From Muricomes intestini (GTDB lineage Bacteria; Bacillota; Clostridia; Lachnospirales; Lachnospiraceae), in NCBI RefSeq assembly GCF_004346165.1, contig NZ_SLZZ01000031.1, positions 1-36,545 on the forward strand: 36,545 nucleotides of DNA. Direction: 5' to 3'. This document shows positions 1-8,881 of this stretch, one piece after another. The notes under the pieces were generated by a model. The model had not been told where the DNA came from, searched no databases, and saw nothing but the letters and a program-made list of their open reading frames with translations. Numbering within the stretch: position 1 is the stretch's first letter; each line of letters starts with the position of its first letter. The position numbers were made by a program, and so were the translations under genes.

Positions 1-67
1 TTACTGATACTCCTAGTAACTCTGCAAAATCCTTTGGCTTGTAGTTTGTGATATTCGTTGTGTTCAT
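1..67 (-). CDS. IS607-family serine transposase, N-terminal fragment cut by window edge
   Basis: Reading the minus strand from the ATG at 67 gives 22 codons before the window edge, including the run NYKPKDFAELLGVSV. That is the MerR-like helix-turn-helix opening typical of IS607-type serine recombinases, which usually begin with NYKP-x-[ED]-FAxLLxVS followed by a tryptophan-containing stretch. The enzyme would mediate DNA insertion and excision, normally beside a tnpB gene, which would lie outside this window. A GGAGG lies 13 bases upstream of the ATG, a rather long spacing. A MerR-type excisionase or regulator is the alternative, because only the DNA-binding part is visible. Confidence 0.62.
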   Translation of the reverse strand, partial: MNTTNITNYKPKDFAELLGVSV

Positions 68-177
68 GATTATTATATTGCCTCCTTCATAAACATATTA
101 TATCACATTTGAGTATATTTGTATATATTTTTAATTACTTAAAATCTCTCCCTTGTCTGGTTCGCATGATTTTCTTG

Positions 178-206
178 TTGTATTTATTATATACGGGTCC
201 TATAAT
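178..206 (+). promoter_or_regulatory. Sigma-A type promoter of the LysR gene at 270
   Basis: TTGTAT at 178-183 and TATAAT at 201-206 are separated by exactly 17 bases, ahead of the plus-strand LysR gene. No other strong promoter was noticed in this AT-rich gap. Confidence 0.5.
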
Positions 207-236
207 ATAAACAAATATATATACTATTATACTTAA

Positions 237-254
237 TATAGATTATAATCTATA
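237..254. promoter_or_regulatory. Perfect 18-bp palindrome ahead of the LysR gene (candidate autoregulatory operator)
   Basis: TATAGATTATAATCTATA is a perfect palindrome a few bases ahead of the GGAGG of the LysR gene. It contains the T-N11-A arrangement that LysR proteins recognise. Its position downstream of the promoter suggests negative autoregulation. This is inference, and AT-rich palindromes can arise by chance. Confidence 0.45.
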
Positions 255-269
255 CTGCGGAGGAATTTT

Positions 270-1211
270 ATGTTTCAAGGAATGGAATACGTCTACATGG
301 TTTACAAAGAAAAGAGTTTTTCTAAAGCAGCTCAAAAACTATTTATCTCCCAGCCCTCTCTAAGTGCCACAATTAAAAGAGTAGAAAGTAAGATTGGCTA
401 TCCGATTTTTGACAGGAGCACAAAACCAATAACTCTTACCCAATGCGGTGAAAAATACATAAAATCAGTAGAACAAATGTTGTCTTCTGAAAAAGAATTT
501 TTAAATTTTCTAAACGATTGGGGAGGACTTAAAGTCGGAAGTCTTGTTTTAGGCGGAAGCAGTCTCTTTTCTTCCTGGGTGCTGCCGCCCTTAATGGGTG
601 AATTTAATAAATGTTTTCCCCATGTGAAAGTAGAATTGGCGGAGGAAAGCACAACCGAACTAGCTGCACTTTTACAAAAAGGAGAAATTGACTTTATGAT
701 TGACAATTGTGTTATGGATGCCTCCGCTTTTGATAGCCGTGTCTATCATGATGAGCATCTCCTGTTAGCAGTGCCCAGGCACTTTTTGTCTGCACAAGCT
801 GCAGCTAAATATCAAGTTTCTTCAAAAACGATTTATGACGGAACATTCCTTGAAAAACATATTCCCGCAGTACCCTTGCAGCTATTCAAAGATGACCCAT
901 TTATTATGCTGAAACCTGAAAATGACACAGGCAAACGTGCCACAGAATTGCTACAAAAGTACAGAATAAATCCAACTGTCCTGTTTCAGCTAGATCAGCA
1001 GCTTACTGCTTACAACATTACTTGCTCCGGCATGGGAATCTCCTTTGTCAGCGATACCCTTATCACCCGCGTCCCTCCGCATCCCGCTGTACTTTATTAT
1101 AAGCTGGATGAGAATATTAGCTGTAGAAAAATCTTCTTCTACTGGAAATCCGGACGGTACTTTACCAGAGCAATGGAAGAATTTCTAAAATGTGCGCAGT
1201 GCAGTAAATAG
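270..1211 (+). CDS. LysR-family transcriptional regulator
   Basis: The 313-residue product has the LysR layout. A winged helix-turn-helix fills about residues 1-60, with [20 protein letters not shown] as the recognition region, and a periplasmic-binding-like effector domain follows from about residue 90. The length is normal for the family. The ATG at 270 has GGAGG about six bases upstream. The gene stands alone, and its 3-prime end overlaps the convergent DUF255 gene by 27 bases. Its target and inducer cannot be read from the sequence. An 18-bp palindrome just upstream suggests self-regulation. Possible targets are the IS-side genes to the left or the DUF255 and aldehyde dehydrogenase genes to the right, but no divergent partner is visible. 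Confidence 0.9.
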   Translation: MFQGMEYVYMVYKEKSFSKAAQKLFISQPSLSATIKRVESKIGYPIFDRSTKPITLTQCGEKYIKSVEQMLSSEKEFLNFLNDWGGLKVGSLVLGGSSLFSSWVLPPLMGEFNKCFPHVKVELAEESTTELAALLQKGEIDFMIDNCVMDASAFDSRVYHDEHLLLAVPRHFLSAQAAAKYQVSSKTIYDGTFLEKHIPAVPLQLFKDDPFIMLKPENDTGKRATELLQKYRINPTVLFQLDQQLTAYNITCSGMGISFVSDTLITRVPPHPAVLYYKLDENISCRKIFFYWKSGRYFTRAMEEFLKCAQCSK

Positions 1212-3209
1212 TGTGTCCAGATTATCGGCAGGCACGGAACAAGCACCGTTTTGACATAAATAGTACATAGTACCGCTTTCGGGAACCGGATAGCCCGCTG
1301 TAAACGGAGCCACTTTTTCCAGTTCCGCCTCATTTTCCTTCGTTTTTATAAGCACATTCAAATTAGGCACAGGTTTCTTTGCCAGGTAAGCGTTCAGCTC
1401 CTCTGAAAAGTTTTTTTCTGCAGTTGTGCAAATAAGCTCAAAGGAAGAATAAACTGCCTGAGAGACAGCCAGCAGCGCCATACTATATCCCGCAGGGTAA
1501 TCCTGTATTGCTCCTGTAAGAAAACAAAGCTGACGGTAACTTATTTGCTGCCACTCTATTTCACCTGTCAATTTCGAAAGGCTTTCAAACACCAGCGCCG
1601 CTACAGAGTTGCCCGAAGGGAGTGCCCCATCATAAGTCTCTTTAGGACAGCTGATAAGCTGCTCACCCATTTTTGAATAAAGAAATAGGCCGTCTTGCCC
1701 CTGGTCTCCAAAACATTCCAGCATCCGTTCTGAAGTTTTGACTGCCTGCTGCAAGTATTTGATTTCATATGTTGATTTGTACAATTCCAGCAGAGCAAAA
1801 GCATAGAATGCATAGTCATCAAGTTGCCCGGCATGTGCACTCTCCCCTTCACGCCAGCGAATCTTCATTTCGCCGTTTTCGTCGGTCAGAGACTGTTGTA
1901 TAAAATGCTGTGCTTTTTTTGCAGCTTCTAAATACATAGACTTTCCCAGCATCCCTCCTGCTTTTGCCAAAGCCGCAATCATAAGAGCATTCCACGAAGT
2001 AAGCACCTTATCGTCTTTATGAAGACGTGTACGGTTAAGACGATAATTGTAGAGTTTATGGGAAAGCTTTTCTATGTGAAAAGCCCTCTCGGCATACCGA
2101 GAATTATCTAATAAATTTAAAATGTTTTTCCCTTCAAAATTCCCCTGTTCAGTTATCCCAAACCACTGACAGAAAACAGTTCCATCTGTTTCACCCAATA
2201 CATCATAAATCTCCTTTTTCGTAAATACATAATACCTTCCTTCAACACCTTCACTGTCTGCATCTTGTCCGCAGTAGAACCCGCCATTCTCATCGCGCAG
2301 CTCCCGCATCACATAATCCAGTGTGTGCTCTGCAACCATCCGGTAAAATACATCGTTTGTGACATGATATGCCTCCATGTATGCAAAAGTAAGTAATGCA
2401 TTATCATAAAGCATTTTTTCAAAATGGGGTACCAGCCATTTTTCATCCGTCGAATAGCGTGAAAAACCACCGGCCAAATGGTCAAACATCCCTCCGCGAA
2501 ACATTTGGGTAAGTGTATGGGTCACCATCTGCAACGCAGCTGTATCTTTTTCCAGCATGAAGTACTGTAACAGAAACAACAAATTGTGTGGTGTCGGAAA
2601 TTTGGGCGCAGCTCCAAACCCACCCCACTGCGGGTCATAAATTGACTTAAATTGTTCAGCCGCCTTCACCAAAAGAGTTTTATTCGGCTCATCAGTTTTA
2701 CTATAAGTTTCCTGCTGTTTCTTTAATAATACTGCTGCCTGCTCCCCCTGGGAAATGAGTGTGTTCCGGTTCGTTTCCCACAACTGTTTAACCGTTGTAA
2801 GAAGTTCCATTAGCCCCATTTTTCCATAAACCGCTGTTTTCGGCAGATAAGTCCCTGTCCAGAACGGCTTTTGCTCCGGTGTCATAATGACAGTTAATGG
2901 CCAGCCGCCGGAACCGGTAAACATTTGGCATGCTGCCATATACACAGCATCAATATCAGGGCGTTCCTCCCGGTCTACCTTGATGCAGATGTAATTTTGA
3001 TTAAGTATGGCTGCCACATCCTCATCCTCAAAGGACTCATGGGCCATAACATGGCACCAGTGGCAAGTACTATATCCAATGCTCAAAAAAATAGGTTTGT
3101 CTTCATCCTTTGCCTGCTCAAAAGCATCCGCTTCCCAGGGAAACCAATTCACGGGATTTGTGGCGTGCTGCAGCAGATATGGGGACTTTTCAGTGCTAAG
3201 CTTATTCAA
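1185..3209 (-). CDS. DUF255 / YyaL-type thioredoxin-fold protein (spermatogenesis-associated protein 20 family)
   Basis: The product is 674 residues, the normal size for this family. The N-terminus carries the family hallmark [15 protein letters not shown] followed by a thioredoxin-like active site, CHWCHVM (cysteines 49 and 52). The remainder resembles an alpha/alpha-toroid glycosidase-like domain, with motifs such as [29 protein letters not shown] and [10 protein letters not shown]. The biochemical role of the family is not settled; a redox-linked or carbohydrate-linked function is inferred from the two domains. No signal peptide is seen, so it is cytosolic. Translation starts at a TTG (3209) with GGAGG seven bases upstream. 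An out-of-frame ATG-TTT-TGA overlaps that start. It is a single-gene unit ending tail to tail with the LysR gene. Confidence 0.9.
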   Translation of the reverse strand: MNKLSTEKSPYLLQHATNPVNWFPWEADAFEQAKDEDKPIFLSIGYSTCHWCHVMAHESFEDEDVAAILNQNYICIKVDREERPDIDAVYMAACQMFTGSGGWPLTVIMTPEQKPFWTGTYLPKTAVYGKMGLMELLTTVKQLWETNRNTLISQGEQAAVLLKKQQETYSKTDEPNKTLLVKAAEQFKSIYDPQWGGFGAAPKFPTPHNLLFLLQYFMLEKDTAALQMVTHTLTQMFRGGMFDHLAGGFSRYSTDEKWLVPHFEKMLYDNALLTFAYMEAYHVTNDVFYRMVAEHTLDYVMRELRDENGGFYCGQDADSEGVEGRYYVFTKKEIYDVLGETDGTVFCQWFGITEQGNFEGKNILNLLDNSRYAERAFHIEKLSHKLYNYRLNRTRLHKDDKVLTSWNALMIAALAKAGGMLGKSMYLEAAKKAQHFIQQSLTDENGEMKIRWREGESAHAGQLDDYAFYAFALLELYKSTYEIKYLQQAVKTSERMLECFGDQGQDGLFLYSKMGEQLISCPKETYDGALPSGNSVAALVFESLSKLTGEIEWQQISYRQLCFLTGAIQDYPAGYSMALLAVSQAVYSSFELICTTAEKNFSEELNAYLAKKPVPNLNVLIKTKENEAELEKVAPFTAGYPVPESGTMYYLCQNGACSVPADNLDTLFTALRTF

Positions 3210-3407
3210 AACATTTCCTCCGTTATTATTTTCTATTTATATTCTGTAACTATTCTGAGCCAAAATATATTTTTAATTCAGTATTATAAACCCATCTAAG
3301 AATAATTTAGGTTCTTCTTAAAATTAATTTAGATGATATGGTCGGCAACACAGCAATGGATGGGTTTTACGGCAAAAACACTCTCGCATTTAATAAAATA
3401 TAACTTT

Positions 3408-3443
3408 AAGGGGTGCTGTAGACAAATTTGCAGCATCCCTTTT
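3408..3443 (+). terminator. Hairpin with T tract in the 3210-3558 gap
   Basis: AAGGGGTGCTG (3408-3418) pairs with CAGCATCCCTT (3431-3441) with one G-T wobble and a 12-base loop, followed by TTTT. It looks like a rho-independent terminator on the plus strand, yet no intact plus-strand gene lies upstream. A 31-codon open stretch ending at 3403 may be the tail of a lost gene. The rest of this gap shows only AT-rich sequence and the aldehyde dehydrogenase leader. Confidence 0.45.
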
Positions 3444-3558
3444 CCAAGTCTTTTTTTCTCTAAACCTTATTCAAATTTATTTTAACCTTTTCTTGTTACA
3501 ATCCATTAAAAAGGTTAAAATATAAATAACTGCTCTACATTTTCAAGGAGGAATGCTC

Positions 3559-4929
3559 ATGAATGACATAAAAAAAACACTCCAGTCACAGCGCAGCTTT
3601 TTTGCGGTTGGGAAAACCAAAGATCTTGCTTTTCGGATCAGGCAGCTTCACCGTTTGAGAAACTCTATTTTAAAACATGAAGATGAAATCCTACATGCTC
3701 TGAAGCTTGACCTCAACAAGTCTGCCTTTGAGGCATACGAAACTGAGGTGGGGATTGTTCTTGAGGAAATTAAATATACATTGAATCATCTTGCCGGATG
3801 GACTCAGCCAAAAAGAAAGGCAACTCCAATCGTGCATTTTCCTGCTTCCAGTTACCTTTACAGTGAGCCTTACGGCTGTGTATTGATTATGGCTCCCTGG
3901 AATTATCCTTTCCAGCTCACTATGACACCATTAATCGGCGCTATTGCCGCAGGAAACTGTGCCGTGGTTAAACCTTCAGAGTATTCTTTCCATACCTCCG
4001 AAATTATGGGAAGAATACTCAAAGAAAACTTTCCTTCCTCTTATATCAACCTTATCCGAGGCGGCAGGACCGTGAATCAGACCTTATTAAAAGAACATTT
4101 TGACTATATCTTTTTTACCGGAGGCGTCACAGTGGGGAAATTTGTCATGGAATCTGCCGCAAAGCACCTGACCCCGGTGACCTTAGAGCTCGGCGGGAAA
4201 AGCCCGTGTATTGTGGATGAGACCGCTGACATTGACCGTGCTGCCAAAAGAATTGTGTGGGGAAAATTTTTGAATTCCGGTCAGACCTGCGTAGCCCCGG
4301 ACTATTTGCTTGTACACAGCAGCGTGAAGGGGCGCCTTACCTGTGCTATAAAAAAATATATAAAAGCCTTTTATGGCGATGCTCCGGAAATGAACCCTGA
4401 CTATCCAAAAATCATCAACCAAAAACATTTTGACCGTCTCTTAAGCCTGCTGCAAAGCGGCCACCTCACTGTAGGCGGACAGTATAATGAAGACACCTTA
4501 CAGATTGCCCCTGCTTTACTGGATCATGTAAAATGGAATAGTGCCGTTATGCAGGAGGAAATCTTTGGTCCACTGCTCCCAATAATGGAATTTGATCGAC
4601 TGGAGGATGCTTTTTCTATGATAAATGCTCATGCAAAACCACTGGCACTTTACATGTTTACCAGTAAAAAAGAAAATGCAGATGACGCATTGAAAGCCAT
4701 CTCATTCGGGGGCGGCTGTATCAACGACACTATCATTCACCTGTCGAACCCAAATCTCCCTTTCGGGGGTGTAGGTGACAGCGGTATGGGACAATATCAT
4801 GGAATCAATAGCTTCCTTACCTTTTCCCATCAAAAAAGTATCATTAGAAAATCAAATATGGTGGATATCCCCTTTCGATATCCACCATATAAGAACCATA
4901 TAAAATTGTTGAAAAAATTTTTAGGGTAA
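3559..4929 (+). CDS. NAD(P)-dependent aldehyde dehydrogenase, ALDH3-like
   Basis: The 456-residue product oxidises aldehydes to acids. Visible family features are the substrate and cofactor region MAPWNYPFQL, the FTGGVTVGK nucleotide site, the general-base glutamate in LELGGKSP (about residue 210) and the catalytic cysteine in GQTC (about residue 244). The C-terminal signature RYPPY is typical of the short ALDH3-type enzymes. Two in-frame ATGs lie close together; the second (3559) sits seven bases from GGAGG, whereas the first (3553) is only one base away, so the second is chosen. It is a single gene facing nadA. A perfect 14-bp inverted repeat lies inside its last codons (4856-4890). The substrate is unknown; medium-chain or membrane-lipid aldehydes are typical for the class. 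Confidence 0.9.
   Translation: MNDIKKTLQSQRSFFAVGKTKDLAFRIRQLHRLRNSILKHEDEILHALKLDLNKSAFEAYETEVGIVLEEIKYTLNHLAGWTQPKRKATPIVHFPASSYLYSEPYGCVLIMAPWNYPFQLTMTPLIGAIAAGNCAVVKPSEYSFHTSEIMGRILKENFPSSYINLIRGGRTVNQTLLKEHFDYIFFTGGVTVGKFVMESAAKHLTPVTLELGGKSPCIVDETADIDRAAKRIVWGKFLNSGQTCVAPDYLLVHSSVKGRLTCAIKKYIKAFYGDAPEMNPDYPKIINQKHFDRLLSLLQSGHLTVGGQYNEDTLQIAPALLDHVKWNSAVMQEEIFGPLLPIMEFDRLEDAFSMINAHAKPLALYMFTSKKENADDALKAISFGGGCINDTIIHLSNPNLPFGGVGDSGMGQYHGINSFLTFSHQKSIIRKSNMVDIPFRYPPYKNHIKLLKKFLG
4856..4890. repeat. Perfect 14-bp inverted repeat inside the aldehyde dehydrogenase 3-prime end
   Basis: ATATGGTGGATATC (4856-4869) and GATATCCACCATAT (4877-4890) are perfectly complementary, with a 7-base loop. 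The repeat encodes the region ending in the conserved RYPPY motif, so the coding constraint is real. It has no T tract, but it could stabilise the mRNA end. Confidence 0.6.
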
Positions 4930-4987
4930 TATCAGATTGAATTGAGAAAGAGGCTGGTATAAAAGTACAATTTTTATAACATCCGGA

Positions 4988-5911
4988 TCATTCCTCCGCT
5001 GCCAGCTGCAGCATCCGCTCCAATGGAAGCTTCGCCTTCTGCCGGATTTCTTCATCCAGCTGCACTTCCGGCCCCATGCGCTCCAATGCCTCCAGAACAC
5101 TCTCCAGCTTGATGCGTTTCATGTTGGGGCAAAACTGCCTGTGACCTACGGAATAGAACTTTTTACCCGGGTTTTTCTGCTGGAGTTCGTAGAAAATCCC
5201 CATCTCCGTGCAGATGAGAAAGACCTTTTCCTCGGACTGTGTGGCGTAATCCAAAATCTGGGATGTACTGCCGATAAAGTCAGCCAGTTCCAGCACTTCC
5301 TCTGTACATTCCGGATGTGCCAGAATCAAAGCCTCAGGATGTACTTCCTTTGCCTTAAGTACTTCTTCTCTGTGTATACTTGTGTGAACATGACAAAAGC
5401 CGTCATGGAAAATAAAATGTTTTTCCGGAAGCTGCTTTGCCGCGTAACGGCCCAGATTGTTGTCCGGGATAAAGAAGATGTCTTTGTTCGGCAATTTCTT
5501 CACAATACGTATTGCGTTGGATGAAGTGACACAGACATCCGATTCTGCTTTTATTTCTGCCGTGGAATTCACGTAGCAGACAACCGCCGCATCCGGATAT
5601 TGTTCGCGTACTTCATGAATACGCTCAGTTTCAATCATGTGGGCCATAGGGCAGTCCGCCTTCTGGTCGGCCATGATGACTTTCTTTTCCGGATTCAATA
5701 TCTTTGCACTTTCACCCATAAATGAAACACCACAGAAGATAATCGTCCCCGCAGGTATTGTGGTGGCTTTTTCTGCCAGATAGTAAGAATCTCCTACATA
5801 ATCGGCAATCTCCTGTACCTCTCCGTCCACATAATAGTGAGCAAGAATCACCGCATCTTTTTCTTTCTTTAACTCTGCGATCCGCTGTTTCACTTCTTTA
5901 TTTCCATTCAT
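4988..5911 (-). CDS. nadA: Quinolinate synthase A
   Basis: The 307-residue enzyme condenses iminoaspartate with dihydroxyacetone phosphate to make quinolinate for NAD synthesis, using a [4Fe-4S] cluster. Family motifs are AHYYVDGEVQEIADYVGDSY near the N-terminus, FCGVSFMGESAKIL with the first cluster cysteine, VTSSNA, FIPDNNLGRY, HPECTEEV and FCPNMKRI. The start is placed at the ATG at 5911 because GGAG lies just upstream and the preceding in-frame residues do not resemble the family. It follows the MalY-like gene by 50 bases and is probably the last gene of that operon. No nadB, aspartate dehydrogenase or nadC is present in the window, which is unusual because nadA normally travels with them. 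The link to sulfur genes may reflect Fe-S supply or simple cotranscription. Confidence 0.95.
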   Translation of the reverse strand: MNGNKEVKQRIAELKKEKDAVILAHYYVDGEVQEIADYVGDSYYLAEKATTIPAGTIIFCGVSFMGESAKILNPEKKVIMADQKADCPMAHMIETERIHEVREQYPDAAVVCYVNSTAEIKAESDVCVTSSNAIRIVKKLPNKDIFFIPDNNLGRYAAKQLPEKHFIFHDGFCHVHTSIHREEVLKAKEVHPEALILAHPECTEEVLELADFIGSTSQILDYATQSEEKVFLICTEMGIFYELQQKNPGKKFYSVGHRQFCPNMKRIKLESVLEALERMGPEVQLDEEIRQKAKLPLERMLQLAAEE

Positions 5912-5961
5912 TTTAATTCTCCATTCTGTCACCAGCCAATGACACATTATATCCTGTATAT

Positions 5962-7131
5962 CTAATGCAGCGCCTGCTCCAGCTGGACAAGTGCCTTCTC
6001 CAAAGTCTTCCTTGGGCAGGCAATATTAATACGCTCGAAGCCCCTCCCTACAGTCCCAAATATAGCACCACTGTCCAGCCACAAGTTTGCCTTATTCACA
6101 ATCAAATCCTCAAGCTCTTCCTCCGGCAGATTTAAGCTGCGGAAATCAAGCCATATGAGATAGGTACCTTCCGGTTCTATCAGAGTAATTTCCGGAAGAT
6201 ATTCTTGTAAAAATGCTTTCACAAACGCAAGATTCCCATACAGATATTCTTTCAGCCGGTCAAGCCACTCACCGCCGTTCTCATAAGCTGCCTGACACGC
6301 TGCCAGTCCCATCAGGTTCACCTGGCTGTAACCCTGTGCTTCAATCTCTTCTTTAAACCTTTTACGCAAGTCCGTATTAGAGATGAAGATATTCGATATC
6401 TGAAGCCCTGCAAGATTAAAAGTTTTGCTGGGAGCAGTGCAAGTAACCGTTATATCCGCATATGCGGGAGACAGGGAGGCAAATATCCTGTGTTGATGCC
6501 CGGGGTATGTAAAATCGCTGTGAATTTCATCACTGACCACAATTATATCATATTTTACGCAAATGTCACCAAGTTTTCTCAGTTCCTGCTCCTTCCATAC
6601 CCTGCCCACAGGATTGTGGGGGCTGCAGAGCAAAAATAGTTTTACATCATTTTCTTTAATTTGTTTTTCAAAATCCTCAAAATCAATTTCATAATGCCCG
6701 TTCTCCAACTTCAGAGGACTATTCACCAGTACCCTGTCATTGTCACGGATAACTTCACTAAAAGGGTAATATACAGGCTGTTGGATCAGAACCCCTTCGC
6801 CTTCTTTTGTAAATGCGCGGATGGCCGCTGCAATCCCAAAGACCACCCCAGGTGTTTTTACCAGCCAGTTTACCTTTAAATTCCAGTCAAACCTTTCTTT
6901 GTACCACTTGGATATAGCCCAGAAGTAATCCTCTTTTCCTTCGCTGTATCCGAATATTCCGTGTTTTACTACTCGCTCCAGCTTTTCAAGAATAGCCGGT
7001 GCTGTCTGAAAGTCCATATCTGCCACCCACAGTGGCAGAATCCCCTCTCTCTTTCCTCTTTCCCGTGCAAAATCGTATTTCAGACAGTTTGTCCCTCGTC
7101 GCTCTACTACTGTATCAAAATCAAACTTCAT
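5962..7131 (-). CDS. MalY/PatB-type PLP aminotransferase-fold C-S lyase
   Basis: The 389-residue fold-type I PLP enzyme most likely cleaves cystathionine or cysteine conjugates to a thiol, pyruvate and ammonia. It opens with FDFDTVVERRGTNCLKYD, characteristic of MalY/PatB. It also carries LPLWVADMDF, the NP of CSPHNPVGRVW, the cofactor aspartate in SDEIHSDF and the Schiff-base lysine in APSKTFNLAG (about K236). The start at 7131 has GGGAGG upstream; the longer frame lacks one. It lies 21 bases downstream of the cystathionine-type gene and 50 bases upstream of nadA. With the gamma-family enzyme it would complete a cysteine-to-homocysteine transsulfuration route. A plain aminotransferase role is less likely. 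Confidence 0.87.
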   Translation of the reverse strand: MKFDFDTVVERRGTNCLKYDFARERGKREGILPLWVADMDFQTAPAILEKLERVVKHGIFGYSEGKEDYFWAISKWYKERFDWNLKVNWLVKTPGVVFGIAAAIRAFTKEGEGVLIQQPVYYPFSEVIRDNDRVLVNSPLKLENGHYEIDFEDFEKQIKENDVKLFLLCSPHNPVGRVWKEQELRKLGDICVKYDIIVVSDEIHSDFTYPGHQHRIFASLSPAYADITVTCTAPSKTFNLAGLQISNIFISNTDLRKRFKEEIEAQGYSQVNLMGLAACQAAYENGGEWLDRLKEYLYGNLAFVKAFLQEYLPEITLIEPEGTYLIWLDFRSLNLPEEELEDLIVNKANLWLDSGAIFGTVGRGFERINIACPRKTLEKALVQLEQALH

Positions 7132-7152
7132 AGCTACCCTCCCCCCCATTCT

Positions 7153-8298
7153 TCACGCCAGTGCCTGTGCCAGATCGGCAATCAGGTCATCTACATTTTC
7201 AATTCCTGCAGAAAATCTCAGGAAATCACTGGTGATTCCCAGTCTTTCACGAACTTCGGCCGGCACATCTCCATGGGTTTGCAGCATAGGATAAGTAATC
7301 AGAGACTCTGCCCCGCCAAGGCTTTCCGCATAGGTGATCAGTTTCACCCTCTCCAGTATGAGTCTTGCAGTTTCTTCACTGTCTGTCCTAAAAGAAATCA
7401 TGCTGCCGGCTCCTCTTGCCTGCCTGCGATTTGTTTCATACCCCGGATGTTCGGGAATCCCCACATAATACACCTGTGTTACTTTCTCCTGCTGTTTCAG
7501 CCAACCGGCAATCTTAGCGGCATTGCTCTGCTGCTTCTCCATACGAACGGACAGTGTTTTAATTCCTCTTATTAGAAGAAAACTGTCAAAAGGTGCCAGA
7601 CAACACCCGATTGTCTTAAATAAATACCTTATTCTTTCTGCCAGCGCAGCATTGCTTGTACTCAAAAAGCCGGCTAGAGTATCATTGTGACCTTCCAGAA
7701 ACTTAGTCCCGCTGTGGACAACTAAATCTGCTCCAAACTCCAGAGGATTCTGAAAATATGGTGACAGAAATGTATTGTCCACAATAAGCAACAGGTGGAA
7801 TTCATCTGCCAGCCGTCTCATCTGGGCCAAATCTGTCACCTGCATGGTTGGATTGCTGGGAGTTTCAATATACAGGGCTTTCGTGTTTTCCTGAATATGA
7901 TTTTCCACAAGCTTTACCTTTGATGTATTGACATAGGAAAACTCAATTCCTCTCTGGGCACCTATGGTGTCGAACATGCGGACAGAACCCCCGTACAGAT
8001 CCTCGGAGCAAAGGATATGGTCCTTTGCACCAAACAATTCCAGGCACAGTTCAATCGCAGCCATCCCCGTAGAACACGCTACTGTATCCACTGCCCCCTC
8101 CAATGACGACATAATCTCCTCAAGCTCTGCTCTGGTAGGATTGCTCTCCCTTGTGTAATCATATCCTGTAGAATGTCCAATCCCCGGGTGCGAAAACGTC
8201 GCTGTCTGAAAAATCGGCACAGAAACCGCCCCAAAAGGATGCTTCTCCTGATTCCCCCCTCTTCCATGAATACATCGTGTCTCTATATCGTAATCCAT
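7153..8298 (-). CDS. Cys/Met metabolism PLP enzyme (cystathionine gamma-synthase or gamma-lyase type)
   Basis: The 381-residue product belongs to the gamma family of PLP enzymes. Signatures are YDYTRESNPTR, the cofactor-stacking and phosphate region STGMAA, DNTFLSPYFQNPLE and the Schiff-base lysine in HSGTKFLEGH (about K199). The enzyme makes or splits cystathionine; synthase, lyase and homocysteine gamma-lyase activities cannot be told apart by eye. The start at 8298 has AGGAGG six to seven bases upstream. It is the first gene after the hairpin at 8372-8416 and heads a tight trio with the MalY-like gene and nadA. Adjacency to a CymR-like regulator recalls the Bacillus mccAB arrangement, where the equivalent enzyme (MccB) works in methionine-to-cysteine conversion. 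Confidence 0.88.
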   Translation of the reverse strand: MDYDIETRCIHGRGGNQEKHPFGAVSVPIFQTATFSHPGIGHSTGYDYTRESNPTRAELEEIMSSLEGAVDTVACSTGMAAIELCLELFGAKDHILCSEDLYGGSVRMFDTIGAQRGIEFSYVNTSKVKLVENHIQENTKALYIETPSNPTMQVTDLAQMRRLADEFHLLLIVDNTFLSPYFQNPLEFGADLVVHSGTKFLEGHNDTLAGFLSTSNAALAERIRYLFKTIGCCLAPFDSFLLIRGIKTLSVRMEKQQSNAAKIAGWLKQQEKVTQVYYVGIPEHPGYETNRRQARGAGSMISFRTDSEETARLILERVKLITYAESLGGAESLITYPMLQTHGDVPAEVRERLGITSDFLRFSAGIENVDDLIADLAQALA

Positions 8299-8328
8299 CC
8301 TTTTTCCTCCTATTTGCAAATTCTCAAA

Positions 8329-8346
8329 GGGGTCTGACCCTTTTGC
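8329..8346. repeat. REP-like palindrome AAAGGGGTCTGACCCTTT (single half-unit)
   Basis: This short palindrome is nearly identical to both arms of the large hairpin at 22727-22816. It sits in the leader of the cystathionine-type gene, just downstream of the 8372-8416 hairpin in the direction of transcription. It probably belongs to a dispersed REP family in this genome. Confidence 0.6.
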
Positions 8347-8371
8347 CGTCCGTTTTCAGACTTTTCAGATT

Positions 8372-8416
8372 ATTTAGTAAAAACGGGAAGGCATCGTCTT
8401 CCCGTTTTTACTAAAT
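8372..8416. terminator. Strong bidirectional terminator hairpin after the Rrf2 gene
   Basis: Two perfect 19-base arms (8372-8390 and 8398-8416) flank a 7-base loop. The core is AAAAACGGGAAG / CTTCCCGTTTTT, the A tract-GC stem-U tract pattern of a bidirectional rho-independent terminator. It overlaps the TAG stop of the Rrf2 gene (8411-8413). It separates the cysK-metY-regulator unit from the downstream trio. No strong promoter is visible between it and the next gene, so some readthrough is likely. Confidence 0.85.
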
Positions 8417-8857
8417 GTAGTACATGTCCTGTTCATATCCGCTGTGTGTTAAATATTCCTTTTCTAAATCTGCCAGTGTTATATTTTTTAGTATTTCATC
8501 CAGTTGTTCATTTACTTTGTCGATGACTACTGTCTGAATTGTCTGTATAATTTCCTGCTGGCTGTTATCCTCGGGACTTGCCTCCGCTTCAATCTGATAG
8601 CTTCCATCCAGTGCTTCTAATATAGAAGCTACCGTGATATTTTCTGCACTGTCATTCAGCAGATATCCGCCCTGCGGCCCTTTTATGCTTTTTACAATTT
8701 CTGCTCTTCTAAGACTGGCAAATACCTGTTCCAGATATTGCAGAGAAATGCCGTTCCGCTCGGCAATACTACTTAGTGCTACATGGTCTGTCTTAGAATT
8801 TACGGACAAATCTATTAATGCCCTAAGACCATATCTGCTTTTTTTTGAAAATTTCAT
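8411..8857 (-). CDS. Rrf2-family repressor, CymR-like (cysteine metabolism)
   Basis: The 148-residue protein starts MKFSKKSRYGLRALIDL, the usual opening of Rrf2 winged-helix regulators. The recognition helix region is SLQYLEQVFASLRRAEIVKS and the wing is KGPQGGYLL. It has no cysteine at all, so it cannot carry the Fe-S cluster of IscR or NsrR. This fits CymR, which senses the cysteine pool by binding the cysteine synthase CysK. Its position beside cysK and metY supports that strongly. The start at 8857 has GGAGGG seven bases upstream. It lies 24 bases after metY and ends inside the terminator hairpin. It probably represses this block when cysteine is plentiful. Confidence 0.87.
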   Translation of the reverse strand: MKFSKKSRYGLRALIDLSVNSKTDHVALSSIAERNGISLQYLEQVFASLRRAEIVKSIKGPQGGYLLNDSAENITVASILEALDGSYQIEAEASPEDNSQQEIIQTIQTVVIDKVNEQLDEILKNITLADLEKEYLTHSGYEQDMYYI

Positions 8858-8881
8858 GGTACCCTCCACAGTTTTTGTATA

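Noticed and set aside
3311-3403. 31-codon open stretch before the 3408 hairpin (possible gene tail)
   Set aside because: It ends neatly before a terminator-like hairpin, but it has no ribosome site and matches no family I recognise. It is too short to call a gene or pseudogene.
6961-7575. 204-codon plus-strand frame spanning the MalY-like and cystathionine-type gene junction
   Set aside because: It overlaps two confident minus-strand genes and shows no recognisable domain or start signal.
8411-8857. Rrf2 gene as an Fe-S regulator (IscR/NsrR)
   Set aside because: The protein has no cysteine, so cluster binding is not possible; the cysteine-gene context favours a CymR-like role.
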